This document shows positions 35,499 through 44,276 of a stretch of 64,000 bases of DNA, piece after piece. Both the position numbers and the translations under genes were made by a program. The stretch spans positions 1,178,001 through 1,242,000 of the forward strand of contig CBDBBY010000001.1 in NCBI GenBank assembly GCA_965203215.1, in the 5' to 3' direction. Origin of the DNA: CBDBBY01 sp965203215 (GTDB taxonomy: Bacteria > Pseudomonadota > Alphaproteobacteria > Rhodobacterales > Rhodobacteraceae). The notes beneath the pieces were generated by a model, which did no database searches, was not told the origin of the DNA, and saw nothing but the letters and a program-made list of their open reading frames with translations. The first letter of the stretch is position 1, and every line of letters starts with the position of its first letter.

Positions 35499-37462
35499 CA
35501 GCCGCCTCCGGCGATGGATATCGCCGCGATGATCAGCGCCATTCCGACGACCATCACGAATGCATAGTGGTAAAGGTATCCGGACTGCAGCCGTCCGGCC
35601 ATCCGCGTCAGGAACGGCACGGCGCCTATCGCTATGGAATGCAGCGTGCCGTCGATGGCCCCCAAATCGCCCTTCCTCCAGAGGAAACGACCGATCCACT
35701 TCGCAGGCTTGACGAATACGTATTCGTAAAGCTCGTCGAAGTACCACTTGTTCAAAAGCAGCAGGTAAAGCGGCCTGTGAGTTCTCGCCAAGGCTCGGGG
35801 GATTTCCGGATTGCGGATGTAGAAGAGCCAGGCCGTTGCAAGGCCGATCGCCATCGCTGCGAAAGCTGACACTTTCACCCAAGTCGGCACGTGATGCGCA
35901 TCTTCGAGAACATGGTTGCCTTCTCCGACGAAGATCGACGCGCCGAAATACTCCAGCGCATGATGGCCGAAGAAGTCTCCGTACCAGACCGTTCCGGCGA
36001 GCACCGATCCGACCGCGAGCGCCGCCAGCGGCGCAATCATGGTCCAAGGAGACTCATGCGCATGCTCGTGGGCATGCATGTCTCCGCGAGGCGCGCCGTA
36101 GAAAGTCATGAACATCAGACGCCACGAGTAGAAACTCGTCATCAGCGCCGACGCCACCAGCAGCCAGAATGCGAACGATCCGCCGCCCGTGCCGGCGGCG
36201 AAGGTCGATTCGATGATCGCGTCCTTCGAGAGGAAGCCCGCGAAGCCGAAATGGGTCAGCGGGATTCCGACTCCCGTGATCGCGAGGGTGCCGATCATCA
36301 TCGCCCAGAATGTCCACCGGATTCGATGGCGCAAGCCGCCGTAGCAGCGCATGTCCTGCTCGTGATGCATCGCAGTGATCACCGATCCGGCGCCGAGGAA
36401 CAGCATCGCCTTGAAGAACGCATGCGTGAACAGGTGGAACATCGCGGCTTGGTACACGCCGACTCCCGCGGCGGCGAACATGTATCCGAGCTGCGAACAG
36501 GTCGAATAGGCGATCACGCGCTTGATGTCGTTCTGGACCAGTCCGATCGTGGCCGCGAAAAACGCCGTCGCCGCGCCTATGACCGCCACTATGCCGAGCG
36601 CGGTCGGGGCGAATTCGAACAGCGGCGACATCCGGCAAACAAGGAATACGCCCGCCGTAACCATGGTGGCCGCGTGGATGAGAGCGGAGACCGGCGTGGG
36701 ACCTTCCATGGCGTCGGGCAGCCATGTGTGGAGGAACAATTGCGCCGATTTGCCGGCGGCGCCGACGAACAGAAGAAACGCCGCCAGTTCAGCCGCGTTG
36801 ATCTTGAGCCATAAAAATTCGAACGAGCGCTCCGCGAGTCCTTCAGCCCCCGCGAATATGTCGTCGAAGTGTATGGAATCGACGAAGACGTAGAGCGCGA
36901 ATACGCCCAGAACCATTCCGAAATCGCCGACCCTGTTGACGATGAACGCCTTTATCGCCGCCGCGTTCGCCGTCGGTTTTCGATAGTAGAATCCGATCAG
37001 CAGATACGAGGCGACGCCGACCCCTTCCCAACCGAAGAAAAGCTGAAGAAGATTGTCGGATGTGACCAGCGCGAGCATCGCGAAGGTGAAGAACGAGAGA
37101 TAGGCGAAAAACCGGGGCTTGTAGCTTTCGCCTTCCTTCCACTGCGGGTCGTCGTTCATGTACCCGAAGCTGTACAGATGGACGAGCGCCGACACGGTCG
37201 TGACCACGACAAGCATGACCGAGGTCAAGCGGTCCAGACGGATCGACCAGTCGGACGTGAGCGTGCCGCTGTCGATGAACCGCAGGATTCGGATTTGCTC
37301 GACGTCGCCGTGGAACGTGACGAAGACGATCCAGCTGAGGACCGCAGCGAGGAAGAGCAGCCCGGTCGCGGATACGATCGCGGCTCTTTCGCCGATCAGC
37401 CGATGGCCGAATCCGCAGACGAGCGCGCCCAAGAGCGGGGCGAACAGGATCGCAACTTCCAT
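35498..37462 (-). CDS. nuoL: NADH-quinone oxidoreductase subunit L
   Basis: 654 residues, the expected size. It is the distal antiporter-like subunit, with the long lateral helix near the C-terminus. Landmarks are FAMLALVTSDNLLQLFFGWEGVGVASYLLIGFYY and the pump core FVGAAGKSAQLFLHTWLPDAMEGPTPVSALIHAATMVTAGVF. The gene lies 6 bp after nuoK and shares a base with nuoM. Confidence 0.98.
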   Translation of the reverse strand: MEVAILFAPLLGALVCGFGHRLIGERAAIVSATGLLFLAAVLSWIVFVTFHGDVEQIRILRFIDSGTLTSDWSIRLDRLTSVMLVVVTTVSALVHLYSFGYMNDDPQWKEGESYKPRFFAYLSFFTFAMLALVTSDNLLQLFFGWEGVGVASYLLIGFYYRKPTANAAAIKAFIVNRVGDFGMVLGVFALYVFVDSIHFDDIFAGAEGLAERSFEFLWLKINAAELAAFLLFVGAAGKSAQLFLHTWLPDAMEGPTPVSALIHAATMVTAGVFLVCRMSPLFEFAPTALGIVAVIGAATAFFAATIGLVQNDIKRVIAYSTCSQLGYMFAAAGVGVYQAAMFHLFTHAFFKAMLFLGAGSVITAMHHEQDMRCYGGLRHRIRWTFWAMMIGTLAITGVGIPLTHFGFAGFLSKDAIIESTFAAGTGGGSFAFWLLVASALMTSFYSWRLMFMTFYGAPRGDMHAHEHAHESPWTMIAPLAALAVGSVLAGTVWYGDFFGHHALEYFGASIFVGEGNHVLEDAHHVPTWVKVSAFAAMAIGLATAWLFYIRNPEIPRALARTHRPLYLLLLNKWYFDELYEYVFVKPAKWIGRFLWRKGDLGAIDGTLHSIAIGAVPFLTRMAGRLQSGYLYHYAFVMVVGMALIIAAISIAGGG

Positions 37463-37468
37463 GGTCGC

Positions 37469-37774
37469 TCAGCCCTTCATGAGATTCACGTCGTCCACGG
37501 CAATAGAACGCCGATTGCGGAAGAAGCAGACCAGTATGGCGAGACCGATCGCCGCCTCGGCGGCGGCGACCGTCAGCACGAACATCGTGAACACTTGGCC
37601 GACGAGGTCGCCGAGATGCGTCGAAAAGGAAACAAGATTGATGTTGACCGCCAGCAGCATGAGTTCGATCGACATCAGGATCACGATGACGTTCTTGCGG
37701 TTCAGGAAGATTCCGAACACTCCCGTCACGAACAAGATTGCCGCGACCGTCAGGTAATGGACAAGCCCGATCAT
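37469..37774 (-). CDS. nuoK: NADH-quinone oxidoreductase subunit K
   Basis: 101 residues from the ATG at 37774 (MIGLVHYLTVAAILFV), overlapping the nuoJ stop by 4 bp. Three membrane helices; the conserved Glu residues of the proton path are in LMSIELMLLAVN (about 35-46) and AAAEAAIGLAI (about 71-81). The surrounding open frame extends upstream inside nuoJ but is not part of this gene. Confidence 0.97.
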   Translation of the reverse strand: MIGLVHYLTVAAILFVTGVFGIFLNRKNVIVILMSIELMLLAVNINLVSFSTHLGDLVGQVFTMFVLTVAAAEAAIGLAILVCFFRNRRSIAVDDVNLMKG

Positions 37775-38388
37775 CGCAGTCCCTTCCCCGGCGGCACATC
37801 CTTGAGTTCGACGGCGCTGTCGGGATTCCGGTAGACTTGCTCCAGAATGTCCTGGCGCTTGATCCCTTTGCGCTTGCGGTAGGTAAGAACGATCGCGCCT
37901 ATCATCGCCACCAGCAGGATCAGCCCGGCCCCTTGGAAAAGGAACACGTAGTCGGTGTAGATCAAGCGGCCGAGAGCGACGGTGTTGTGCGCCATGTCCG
38001 CATCCGGCGTGATCGACCGCCTTTGCGCAATGGCCTCCGTCGAGGTGGACCAGCCGCCGATTTCTATTCCGAGAATCATCAGCAGCACGGCGCCGATCAA
38101 AAGGCCCACCGGGATGAACTTGGCCATGCCGGCCCGGAACGAGGCGAAGTCCACGTCGAGCATCATCACGACGAACAGGAACAGCACCGCCACAGCGCCG
38201 ACATAGACGATGATCATCAGCATCGCTACGAATTCCGCTCCTTGAAGGACGAACAGCCCTGCTGCGGAAAGGAATGCGAGGATCAGCCAAAGCACGCCGT
38301 GGACAGGGTTCCTCGCGACCACGACGGAGAGGCCCGCAAGGACCGCAAGGACCGCGAAGAGATAGAACGCGAACGCCGGGAGCGTCAT
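37771..38388 (-). CDS. nuoJ: NADH-quinone oxidoreductase subunit J
   Basis: 205 residues, five membrane helices. The conserved segment FVAMLMIIVYVGAVAVLFLFVVMMLDVDF (about 52-80) includes the flexible helix involved in coupling. A soluble C-terminal tail of about 30 residues follows. The gene lies 56 bp after nuoI, the largest internal gap in the operon apart from those around nuoD, and overlaps nuoK. Confidence 0.96.
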   Translation of the reverse strand: MTLPAFAFYLFAVLAVLAGLSVVVARNPVHGVLWLILAFLSAAGLFVLQGAEFVAMLMIIVYVGAVAVLFLFVVMMLDVDFASFRAGMAKFIPVGLLIGAVLLMILGIEIGGWSTSTEAIAQRRSITPDADMAHNTVALGRLIYTDYVFLFQGAGLILLVAMIGAIVLTYRKRKGIKRQDILEQVYRNPDSAVELKDVPPGKGLR

Positions 38389-38444
38389 TCCGTCAGCTCC
38401 CGACTGTCCGCGAAGGCGTCGCGTCCGCGCCTGCGAAGCTCATG

Positions 38445-38942
38445 TCATTTGTATGGAGCATCGTATTCCAAGTTGCGCGCGATTTCGGCTTCCCAGCGGT
38501 CGCCGTTCGCAAGCAGTTTCTCCTTGTCGTAGAAGAGTTCTTCCCTCGTTTCCGCGGCGAATTCAAAGTTTGGCCCTTCGACGATGGCATCGACCGGGCA
38601 TGCCTCCTGGCAAAAGCCGCAATAGATGCATTTCGTCATGTCGATGTCGTAGCGGGTGGTCCGCCTTGATCCATCCTCCCGCGGCTCGGCATCTATCGTT
38701 ATGGCCTGAGCGGGACAGATCGCTTCGCAAAGCTTGCATGCGATGCACCGCTCCTCGCCGTTCGGATACCGCCTCAAAGCGTGCTCGCCGCGGAAACGCG
38801 GCGAAAGAGGGCCCTTTTCGTGCGGATAATTGACCGTCGCTTTCGGAGCGACGAAATACTTCATGCCGAGCTTGAAGCCCGCCAGAAAATCCGCAAGCAA
38901 GAGATATTTGGCAGCCCGCTTGAAATCGAAGTTGTCTAGCAT
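38445..38942 (-). CDS. nuoI: NADH-quinone oxidoreductase subunit I
   Basis: 165 residues. It holds two [4Fe-4S] clusters (N6a, N6b) in the connecting module. The two binding motifs are CIACKLCEAICPAQAIT and CIYCGFCQEACPVDAIVEG, each CxxCxxCxxxCP. The N-terminal amphipathic helix anchors it to the membrane arm. It starts 3 bp after nuoH. Confidence 0.97.
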   Translation of the reverse strand: MLDNFDFKRAAKYLLLADFLAGFKLGMKYFVAPKATVNYPHEKGPLSPRFRGEHALRRYPNGEERCIACKLCEAICPAQAITIDAEPREDGSRRTTRYDIDMTKCIYCGFCQEACPVDAIVEGPNFEFAAETREELFYDKEKLLANGDRWEAEIARNLEYDAPYK

Positions 38943-38945
38943 GTT

Positions 38946-39983
38946 TCAGCCTCCCGCCGCCCAGCGAACATAGGCGCCATTGAACCACTCGTACTGCGCG
39001 AACAGACCTACGAGCGCAACCCAGCCCAGCGAGACCGGAAGGAAGACCTTCCAGCCGAGGCGCATGAGCTGATCATAGCGGTAGCGCGGGACGATCGCCT
39101 TCACCATCGCGAACAAGAAGAAGAAGAACGCCATCTTGCCGATCATCCACAAGGCGCCGTCGGGAAGGCCGGGGATCGGGGAAAGCCAGCCGCCGAAAAA
39201 CAAAAGCGAAGTCAGGGCGCACATGAGAAGTATCGCAATATACTCGCCGGCCATGAAAAGCAGAAACGGCGTGGACGAATACTCGACCTGGTAGCCCGCA
39301 ACGAGTTCCGATTCGGCTTCCGGCAGATCGAACGGCGGGCGGTTGGTCTCCGCAAGCGCGGAAACGAAGAACAATACGACCATCGGCAGATGCGGCAGCC
39401 AATACCAGCTGAAGAATCCGTACGGCCCGTCCTGCGCCCGCACGATCTCGCTCAGGTTCAAGGACCCGGTCGAGATCAGCACTCCGACGATGATGAATCC
39501 GATCGAAACCTCGTAGGAAATCATTTGCGCCGCGGACCGCAGCGATCCGAGAAAGGCATATTTGGAGTTTGAAGCCCATCCGCCCATGATCACTCCATAG
39601 ACCTCGAGCGAAGAGATGGCGAACACATATAGGATTCCGACGTTCAGGTCGGCGATCACCCATCCGTCTCCGAACGGAATCACGGCCCATGCGACCAGCG
39701 CGAGGACGAACGACACGAGCGGAGCGAGCAGGAAGACCGTCCTGTCCGAGCCGGCGGGGATGACGATCTCCTTGAACACGTATTTGAGGGCGTCCGCCAT
39801 TGCCTGGAGCAGCCCGAATGCTCCGACCACGTTCGGCCCTCGCCGCATCTGCACCGCAGCCCATATCTTCCGGTCGGCGTACACGAGAAAAAGCAGCGTG
39901 ATCATGACGAACGCCGTCATGGCCAAGCACTGCGCCAGCAAGATCACGAAGGCGCCGAAGCCGGTCTGGAAGAATTCAGCCAT
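38946..39983 (-). CDS. nuoH: NADH-quinone oxidoreductase subunit H
   Basis: 345 residues from the ATG at 39983 (MAEFFQTGFGAFV), with GGA five bases upstream; an ATG at 39989 is also in frame. Membrane subunit forming the quinone cavity with NuoB and NuoD. The family stretches are YADRKIWAAVQMRRGPNVVGAFGLLQAMADALKY, and ALAETNRPPFDLPEAESELVAGYQVEYS with its run of acidic residues. It overlaps nuoG by 8 bp. Confidence 0.97.
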   Translation of the reverse strand: MAEFFQTGFGAFVILLAQCLAMTAFVMITLLFLVYADRKIWAAVQMRRGPNVVGAFGLLQAMADALKYVFKEIVIPAGSDRTVFLLAPLVSFVLALVAWAVIPFGDGWVIADLNVGILYVFAISSLEVYGVIMGGWASNSKYAFLGSLRSAAQMISYEVSIGFIIVGVLISTGSLNLSEIVRAQDGPYGFFSWYWLPHLPMVVLFFVSALAETNRPPFDLPEAESELVAGYQVEYSSTPFLLFMAGEYIAILLMCALTSLLFFGGWLSPIPGLPDGALWMIGKMAFFFFLFAMVKAIVPRYRYDQLMRLGWKVFLPVSLGWVALVGLFAQYEWFNGAYVRWAAGG

Positions 39984-42000
39984 ATACATCCGCGCCGTTG
40001 CCGGAATTCGTCCGGGCCGCCGCGGCCCTGGACAGATCGCCCATCAGCGCGGACGCGCGGGCGATCGGGTTCGTCAGATAGAAGTCGTCGACCGCAAGCT
40101 TGAACTCTCCCTCCTCCACCCGGGCTTCAGGCAGCGGAACAGCGACGTTCTTGGGGACTTCATCGGTCTGCGACAAGTGCGGAACGGCTTCGTGCAGTTC
40201 AGTTCGGAGCTCCTGCAGGGAATCGAAGGGGAGCGTCGCGCCGATTTCGGCCGACAGAGCCCGGATGATCGCCCAGTTCTCCCGCGCGCCTCCCGGCGGA
40301 AAGCACGCCTTGATCGCGAGCTGCGGCCGACCTTCAGTATTCACGAACGTTCCGCTTTCCTCGGTGTAGGCGGCGCCCGGCAATATGACATCGGCCCGGT
40401 GGGCCGCCTTGTCGCCGTGGCTGCCCTGATAGATCACGAACGGCCCGTCGGGAATTTCGGCTTCGTCCGCGCCGAGACAGTAGATCGTCTCGGCCCCGTC
40501 CAAAGCGGCTTCGATGCCGCCTTCCGTCGCAAAACCGATATCCATGGCGCCGACTCTGCTCGCCGCCGTATGGAGGACCAGAAGACCCGCTCCGAGCTCG
40601 GCCAGTCGCAACGCGCAGCCGAGCACCGCCTCGCCATCCGCTTCCGAGACCGCGCCCTGCCCCACGACGATCAGAGTTCCGTCCAGATCTTCCTCCGTCC
40701 GTCCGGCGGCGTAGTCGGCGAACGCGGTCTTCGTAGTTCCGAGATGATTGCGGCCGTAGGGCAGGTCTGCGGGCGGTCCGAAATATTCGATGTTCGCGCC
40801 TGCCAGCCACGCCGCGCGAATCCGCGCATCCAGCACCGGCATTTCATCCTTCGGGCATGTGCCGACCAGAAGGATTTTCTTCGCGGAATCCAGATCCTCG
40901 ATCAACGCGGTTCCGGCATAGGCCGCCCTGTTGCCGGCCGGAAGCTTGGCTCCGTCGGTTCGGCACTCGCAATCGCCGCCGAGCGAGTCCGCCAGTTTCA
41001 ACAACGCGTACATCGCTTCCACCGGCGCCAGATCGCCGGCGAGCGCCGCGACTTTGCCCTTTTTCAGCGCCGCGCCCGCGGCCGCGAGCGCCTCCCGCCA
41101 TTCCGCCGGTCGCAGCTTGCCGTTCTCGCGAATGTAGGGCCGGTCGAGGCGCTGGCTGCGGAGCCCGTCCCAAACGAACCGCGTCTTGTCGCTGATCCAC
41201 TCCTGGTTCACGCCGTCATGGTTTCTCGGCAGGATGCGCATGACCTCGCGCCCCTTCGTGTCGACCCGAATGTTCGACCCGAGAGCATCCATCACGTCGA
41301 TCGTTTCGGTCTTTTTCAGCTCCCACGGCCTTGCGGTGAACGCGTATGGCTTGGAGGTCAAAGCGCCGACCGGGCAAAGATCGATGATGTTGCCCTGCAA
41401 ATTCGACGTCAGCGTCCGATTGAGATAGCTCGTGATTTCCGCGTCCTCGCCGCGACCGGTCTGTCCCATCTCCTCGACGCCCGCCACCTCGGTCGTGAAC
41501 CGCACGCAGCGCGTGCAGGATATGCAGCGGGTCATGTGCGTCTCGACGAGAGGACCGAGGTCCAGATCTTCCACGGCTCTTTTGGGCTCCCGGTACCTGC
41601 TCATGTCGACGCCGAAAGACATCGCCTGATCCTGCAAGTCGCACTCCCCGCCCTGATCGCAAATCGGACAGTCGAGCGGGTGATTGATCAGGAGGAACTC
41701 CATGACTCCTTCGCGAGCCTTCTTGACCATCGGGCTGTTGGTCCTGATCTTGGGAGGCTCTCCGTCCGGCCCTCCCCTCAAATCCCTGATCTGCATCGCG
41801 CAGGAAGCCGCGGGCTTCGGCGGACCGCCGACGATTTCGACGAGACACATGCGGCAGTTGCCGGCGATCGAGAGCCGCTCGTGATAGCAAAAGCGAGGGA
41901 TCTCGATTCCGGCCATCTCGCACGCCTGAATCAGCGTCGCTTGCGGATCAACCTCGAAGACGCCGCCGTCTATCTCTACCGCGCGCAATTCCGACATCAT
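39976..42000 (-). CDS. nuoG: NADH-quinone oxidoreductase subunit G
   Basis: 674 residues. Large iron-sulfur subunit of the NADH module. The N-terminal [2Fe-2S] ferredoxin-like domain has CEMAGIEIPRFCYHERLSIAGNCRMCLV. The following [4Fe-4S] sites are HPLDCPICDQGGECDLQDQAM (with the His ligand) and CISCTRCVRFTTEVAG. The molybdopterin-oxidoreductase-like C-terminal half carries no cofactor in this family. The start is the ATG at 42000 overlapping the nuoF stop (ATGA); a second ATG follows directly. Confidence 0.97.
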   Translation of the reverse strand: MMSELRAVEIDGGVFEVDPQATLIQACEMAGIEIPRFCYHERLSIAGNCRMCLVEIVGGPPKPAASCAMQIRDLRGGPDGEPPKIRTNSPMVKKAREGVMEFLLINHPLDCPICDQGGECDLQDQAMSFGVDMSRYREPKRAVEDLDLGPLVETHMTRCISCTRCVRFTTEVAGVEEMGQTGRGEDAEITSYLNRTLTSNLQGNIIDLCPVGALTSKPYAFTARPWELKKTETIDVMDALGSNIRVDTKGREVMRILPRNHDGVNQEWISDKTRFVWDGLRSQRLDRPYIRENGKLRPAEWREALAAAGAALKKGKVAALAGDLAPVEAMYALLKLADSLGGDCECRTDGAKLPAGNRAAYAGTALIEDLDSAKKILLVGTCPKDEMPVLDARIRAAWLAGANIEYFGPPADLPYGRNHLGTTKTAFADYAAGRTEEDLDGTLIVVGQGAVSEADGEAVLGCALRLAELGAGLLVLHTAASRVGAMDIGFATEGGIEAALDGAETIYCLGADEAEIPDGPFVIYQGSHGDKAAHRADVILPGAAYTEESGTFVNTEGRPQLAIKACFPPGGARENWAIIRALSAEIGATLPFDSLQELRTELHEAVPHLSQTDEVPKNVAVPLPEARVEEGEFKLAVDDFYLTNPIARASALMGDLSRAAAARTNSGNGADVYG

Positions 42001-43310
42001 GCCACCATCGCCGCCGTCGGTTTCGCTTTTGCCGCGGACCGGGCTTGTTGACGCGACCTGATTCGGTCTTCGATTTCACTCCGGAAATGCCTTATCAGAC
42101 CTTGGATCGGCCAGGCGGCCGCATCGCCCAGTGCGCAGATCGTGTGGCCTTCGACCTGCTTGGTAACGTCGTGCAGCATATCGATCTCCTCAATCGCAGC
42201 CTCGCCTCGCACCAGCCTTTCCATGACCCGCATCATCCAGCCGGCGCCTTCGCGGCAAGGCGTGCACTGGCCGCAACTCTCATGCTTGTAGAACTTCGAC
42301 AACCGCCAAATCGCTTTGATGACATCGGTCGATTGATCCATGACGATCACTGCCGCCGTCCCGAGGCCGGACCGCTTTCCGGCCAGCCAATCGAAGTCCA
42401 TCAGGGCCTCGTCGCAGAGCGATTTCGGCAGGCAAGGCACCGACGCGCCCCCGGGAATCACGGCCTTGAGGTTGTCCCATCCTCCGCGGACGCCGCCGCA
42501 ATGCTTTTCAACCAGCTCCCTGAGCGGGATGGACATCGCCTCCTCGACCACGCACGGATTGTTCACGTGGCCGCTGACGGCGAAAATCTTGGTGCCCGAG
42601 TTCCTCGGCCTTCCGAATCCGGCGAACCAGGCGGCGCCGCGCCTGAGTATCGTCGGCACGACGGCGATCGACTCGACGTTGTTGACGGTGGTCGGGCATC
42701 CGTAGAGACCGGCTCCCGCCGGAAACGGCGGCTTCATTCGCGGCATGCCCTTCTTGCCCTCCAAGCTCTCCAGCAGCGCCGTCTCCTCGCCGCAGATGTA
42801 GGCGCCCGCCCCGTGATGGAGCACAAGATCAAAATCCCAGCCCGACCCCGCCGCGTTCGGGCCCAGAAGTCCGGCATCATAGGCTTCGTCGATCGCCGCT
42901 TGCAGCAGCTCTCGTTCGCGGATGTACTCGCCGCGTATGTAAATGTATCCCGCATTCGATCCCATAGCGAATCCGGCAATCAAGCAGCCTTCGATCAATG
43001 TATGGGGGTCGTGCCGCATGATCTCCCGGTCTTTGCAGGTTCCGGGTTCCGATTCATCGGCGTTCACAACCAAATAGTGAGGTCTGCCGTCCGAATCCTT
43101 GGGCATGAAGCTCCACTTCAGACCGGTCGGGAAGCCAGCTCCGCCCCGACCGCGCAGTCCGCTGGCTTTGACCTGCTCGATGATCCACTCCGGACCTTTC
43201 AGCATAAGGTCGGCAGTGCCGTCCCAATGCCCCCGCCTGCGCGCGCCGGCAAGCGTGCACTCGTCCATCCCGTAAAGATTCGTGAATATACGGTCCTTGT
43301 CTTCAAGCAT
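41997..43310 (-). CDS. nuoF: NADH-quinone oxidoreductase subunit F
   Basis: 437 residues. It binds NADH and FMN and cluster N3. The flavin/NADH site includes GLRGRGGAGFPTGLKWSFMPK (about 50-70) and the later ICGEETALLESLEGKKGMPRMKPPFPA. The cluster motif is SCGQCTPCREGAGW, with a fourth Cys in HTICALGDAAAWPIQG. It overlaps the small DUF5337-like gene by 8 bp and nuoG by 4 bp. Confidence 0.97.
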   Translation of the reverse strand: MLEDKDRIFTNLYGMDECTLAGARRRGHWDGTADLMLKGPEWIIEQVKASGLRGRGGAGFPTGLKWSFMPKDSDGRPHYLVVNADESEPGTCKDREIMRHDPHTLIEGCLIAGFAMGSNAGYIYIRGEYIRERELLQAAIDEAYDAGLLGPNAAGSGWDFDLVLHHGAGAYICGEETALLESLEGKKGMPRMKPPFPAGAGLYGCPTTVNNVESIAVVPTILRRGAAWFAGFGRPRNSGTKIFAVSGHVNNPCVVEEAMSIPLRELVEKHCGGVRGGWDNLKAVIPGGASVPCLPKSLCDEALMDFDWLAGKRSGLGTAAVIVMDQSTDVIKAIWRLSKFYKHESCGQCTPCREGAGWMMRVMERLVRGEAAIEEIDMLHDVTKQVEGHTICALGDAAAWPIQGLIRHFRSEIEDRIRSRQQARSAAKAKPTAAMVA

Positions 43311-43533
43311 CGGACTGCTCCTGCCGGCGCTCCTTGCGCCACGCGCGAAGGGCGACCACGATCACGAATGCGAAAGCGGCCATCGCGGCGAAATCCAGCA
43401 GAAATGCATACCGCGCCTCCAGCCCTGCCGCGCCGCCCAGCCATGAAAGCGCGAGCCAAACGATCATGGTCGCGATGGCGACGATGGCGGCCATACGAAT
43501 CTGGCCGCGCTGCCGCGGGCGGGCCGCAGTCAT
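43303..43533 (-). CDS. Small membrane protein of the DUF5337 type inside the nuo operon
   Basis: 76 residues: a short basic N-terminus, two predicted membrane helices (about 15-35 and 42-62) with the segment ARYAFLLDFAAMAAFAF, and a basic end. The pattern matches the DUF5337 family found between nuoE and nuoF in Rhodobacterales-like bacteria. The ATG at 43533 overlaps the nuoE stop (ATGA) and the stop overlaps nuoF by 8 bp, so it is translationally coupled on both sides. The function is unknown. Its place suggests an assembly or accessory factor for complex I, which is inference. Confidence 0.75.
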   Translation of the reverse strand: MTAARPRQRGQIRMAAIVAIATMIVWLALSWLGGAAGLEARYAFLLDFAAMAAFAFVIVVALRAWRKERRQEQSDA

Positions 43534-44216
43534 GTCCCGGCCTCCCCGTCGATTCGGCTCACGGAGTCGCCCTTTTCCAAGGCGAGTCCGACGGCGGCGT
43601 TGAACTCCCGCCGGCCGGCGGCCTGCTCCGTGAGAGTCGTCGCTCCCGCTGCAGGTTCGCATGAGAACCGTCCTCTGCGCGAACCGGGGACGGGCACTTT
43701 CCCGGCCGCCAGTTCGTCGATAATTCGGGAGAGGTCGTCGACAGAAAGATCCTCGTAGTAATCTTTCCCGATCTGGACCATCGGAGCATTCGCGCATGCG
43801 CCGAGGCATTCCACCTCCTCCCAGCTGAACTTTCCGTCCTTTGAAAGCTCGTGCGGTCTCGCGGCGATCTTTCGACGGCAGACGTCCGCCAAATCCTCGG
43901 CTCCGCAAATCATGCAGGTCGTCGTTCCGCAAACCTGGATATGCGCGATCGATCCGACCGGCTGCAAATGGAACATGAAGTAGAATGTGGCCACCTCGTA
44001 GGCGCGGATATGCGCTATGCCGAGCATGTCCGCGACATGCTCCACCGCCGGCCTGGAAAGCCAGCCCTCCTGCTCTTGCGCGCGCCACAGCAGCGGAATG
44101 ATCGCCGAAGCCTGCCGACCGGGCGGATATTTCCGGATTTGCTTCTCAGCCCATAACTTGTTGCCCGGCGCGAACGCGAATCCCGAAGGCTGCTCATCGT
44201 GAAATCTTCGCCGCAT
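43530..44216 (-). CDS. nuoE: NADH-quinone oxidoreductase subunit E
   Basis: 228 residues. Thioredoxin-like subunit with [2Fe-2S] cluster N1a. The four Cys ligands lie in VCGTTTCMICGAEDL (two) and ECLGACANAPMVQI (two). The N-terminal QASAIIPLLWRAQEQEGWL is typical. The ATG at 44216 (MRRRFHDEQPSGFAF) matches alphaproteobacterial homologues. A 19-codon frame directly upstream, in the same phase, ends at the TGA just before it. Confidence 0.96.
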   Translation of the reverse strand: MRRRFHDEQPSGFAFAPGNKLWAEKQIRKYPPGRQASAIIPLLWRAQEQEGWLSRPAVEHVADMLGIAHIRAYEVATFYFMFHLQPVGSIAHIQVCGTTTCMICGAEDLADVCRRKIAARPHELSKDGKFSWEEVECLGACANAPMVQIGKDYYEDLSVDDLSRIIDELAAGKVPVPGSRRGRFSCEPAAGATTLTEQAAGRREFNAAVGLALEKGDSVSRIDGEAGT

Positions 44217-44276
44217 TCAGACAACGCCCGACAACTGAACGTCAAGCTCCGCGGCAAATTCGGCCGGGGCGCTCAT
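44217..44276 (-). other. 19-codon mini-ORF between nuoD and nuoE
   Basis: The ATG at 44276 overlaps the nuoD stop (ATGA). The frame encodes MSAPAEFAAELDVQLSGVV and ends at TGA (44219-44217), immediately before the nuoE ATG and in the same phase. It could be a leader that hands ribosomes from nuoD to nuoE, or a chance frame. There is no evidence that the peptide matters. Confidence 0.3.

Noticed and set aside
35836..37834. Long plus-strand frames rich in Arg, Glu, Gln and His opposite nuoL, nuoK and nuoJ
   Set aside because: They are antisense shadows typical of GC-rich membrane-protein genes, with no domain of their own.
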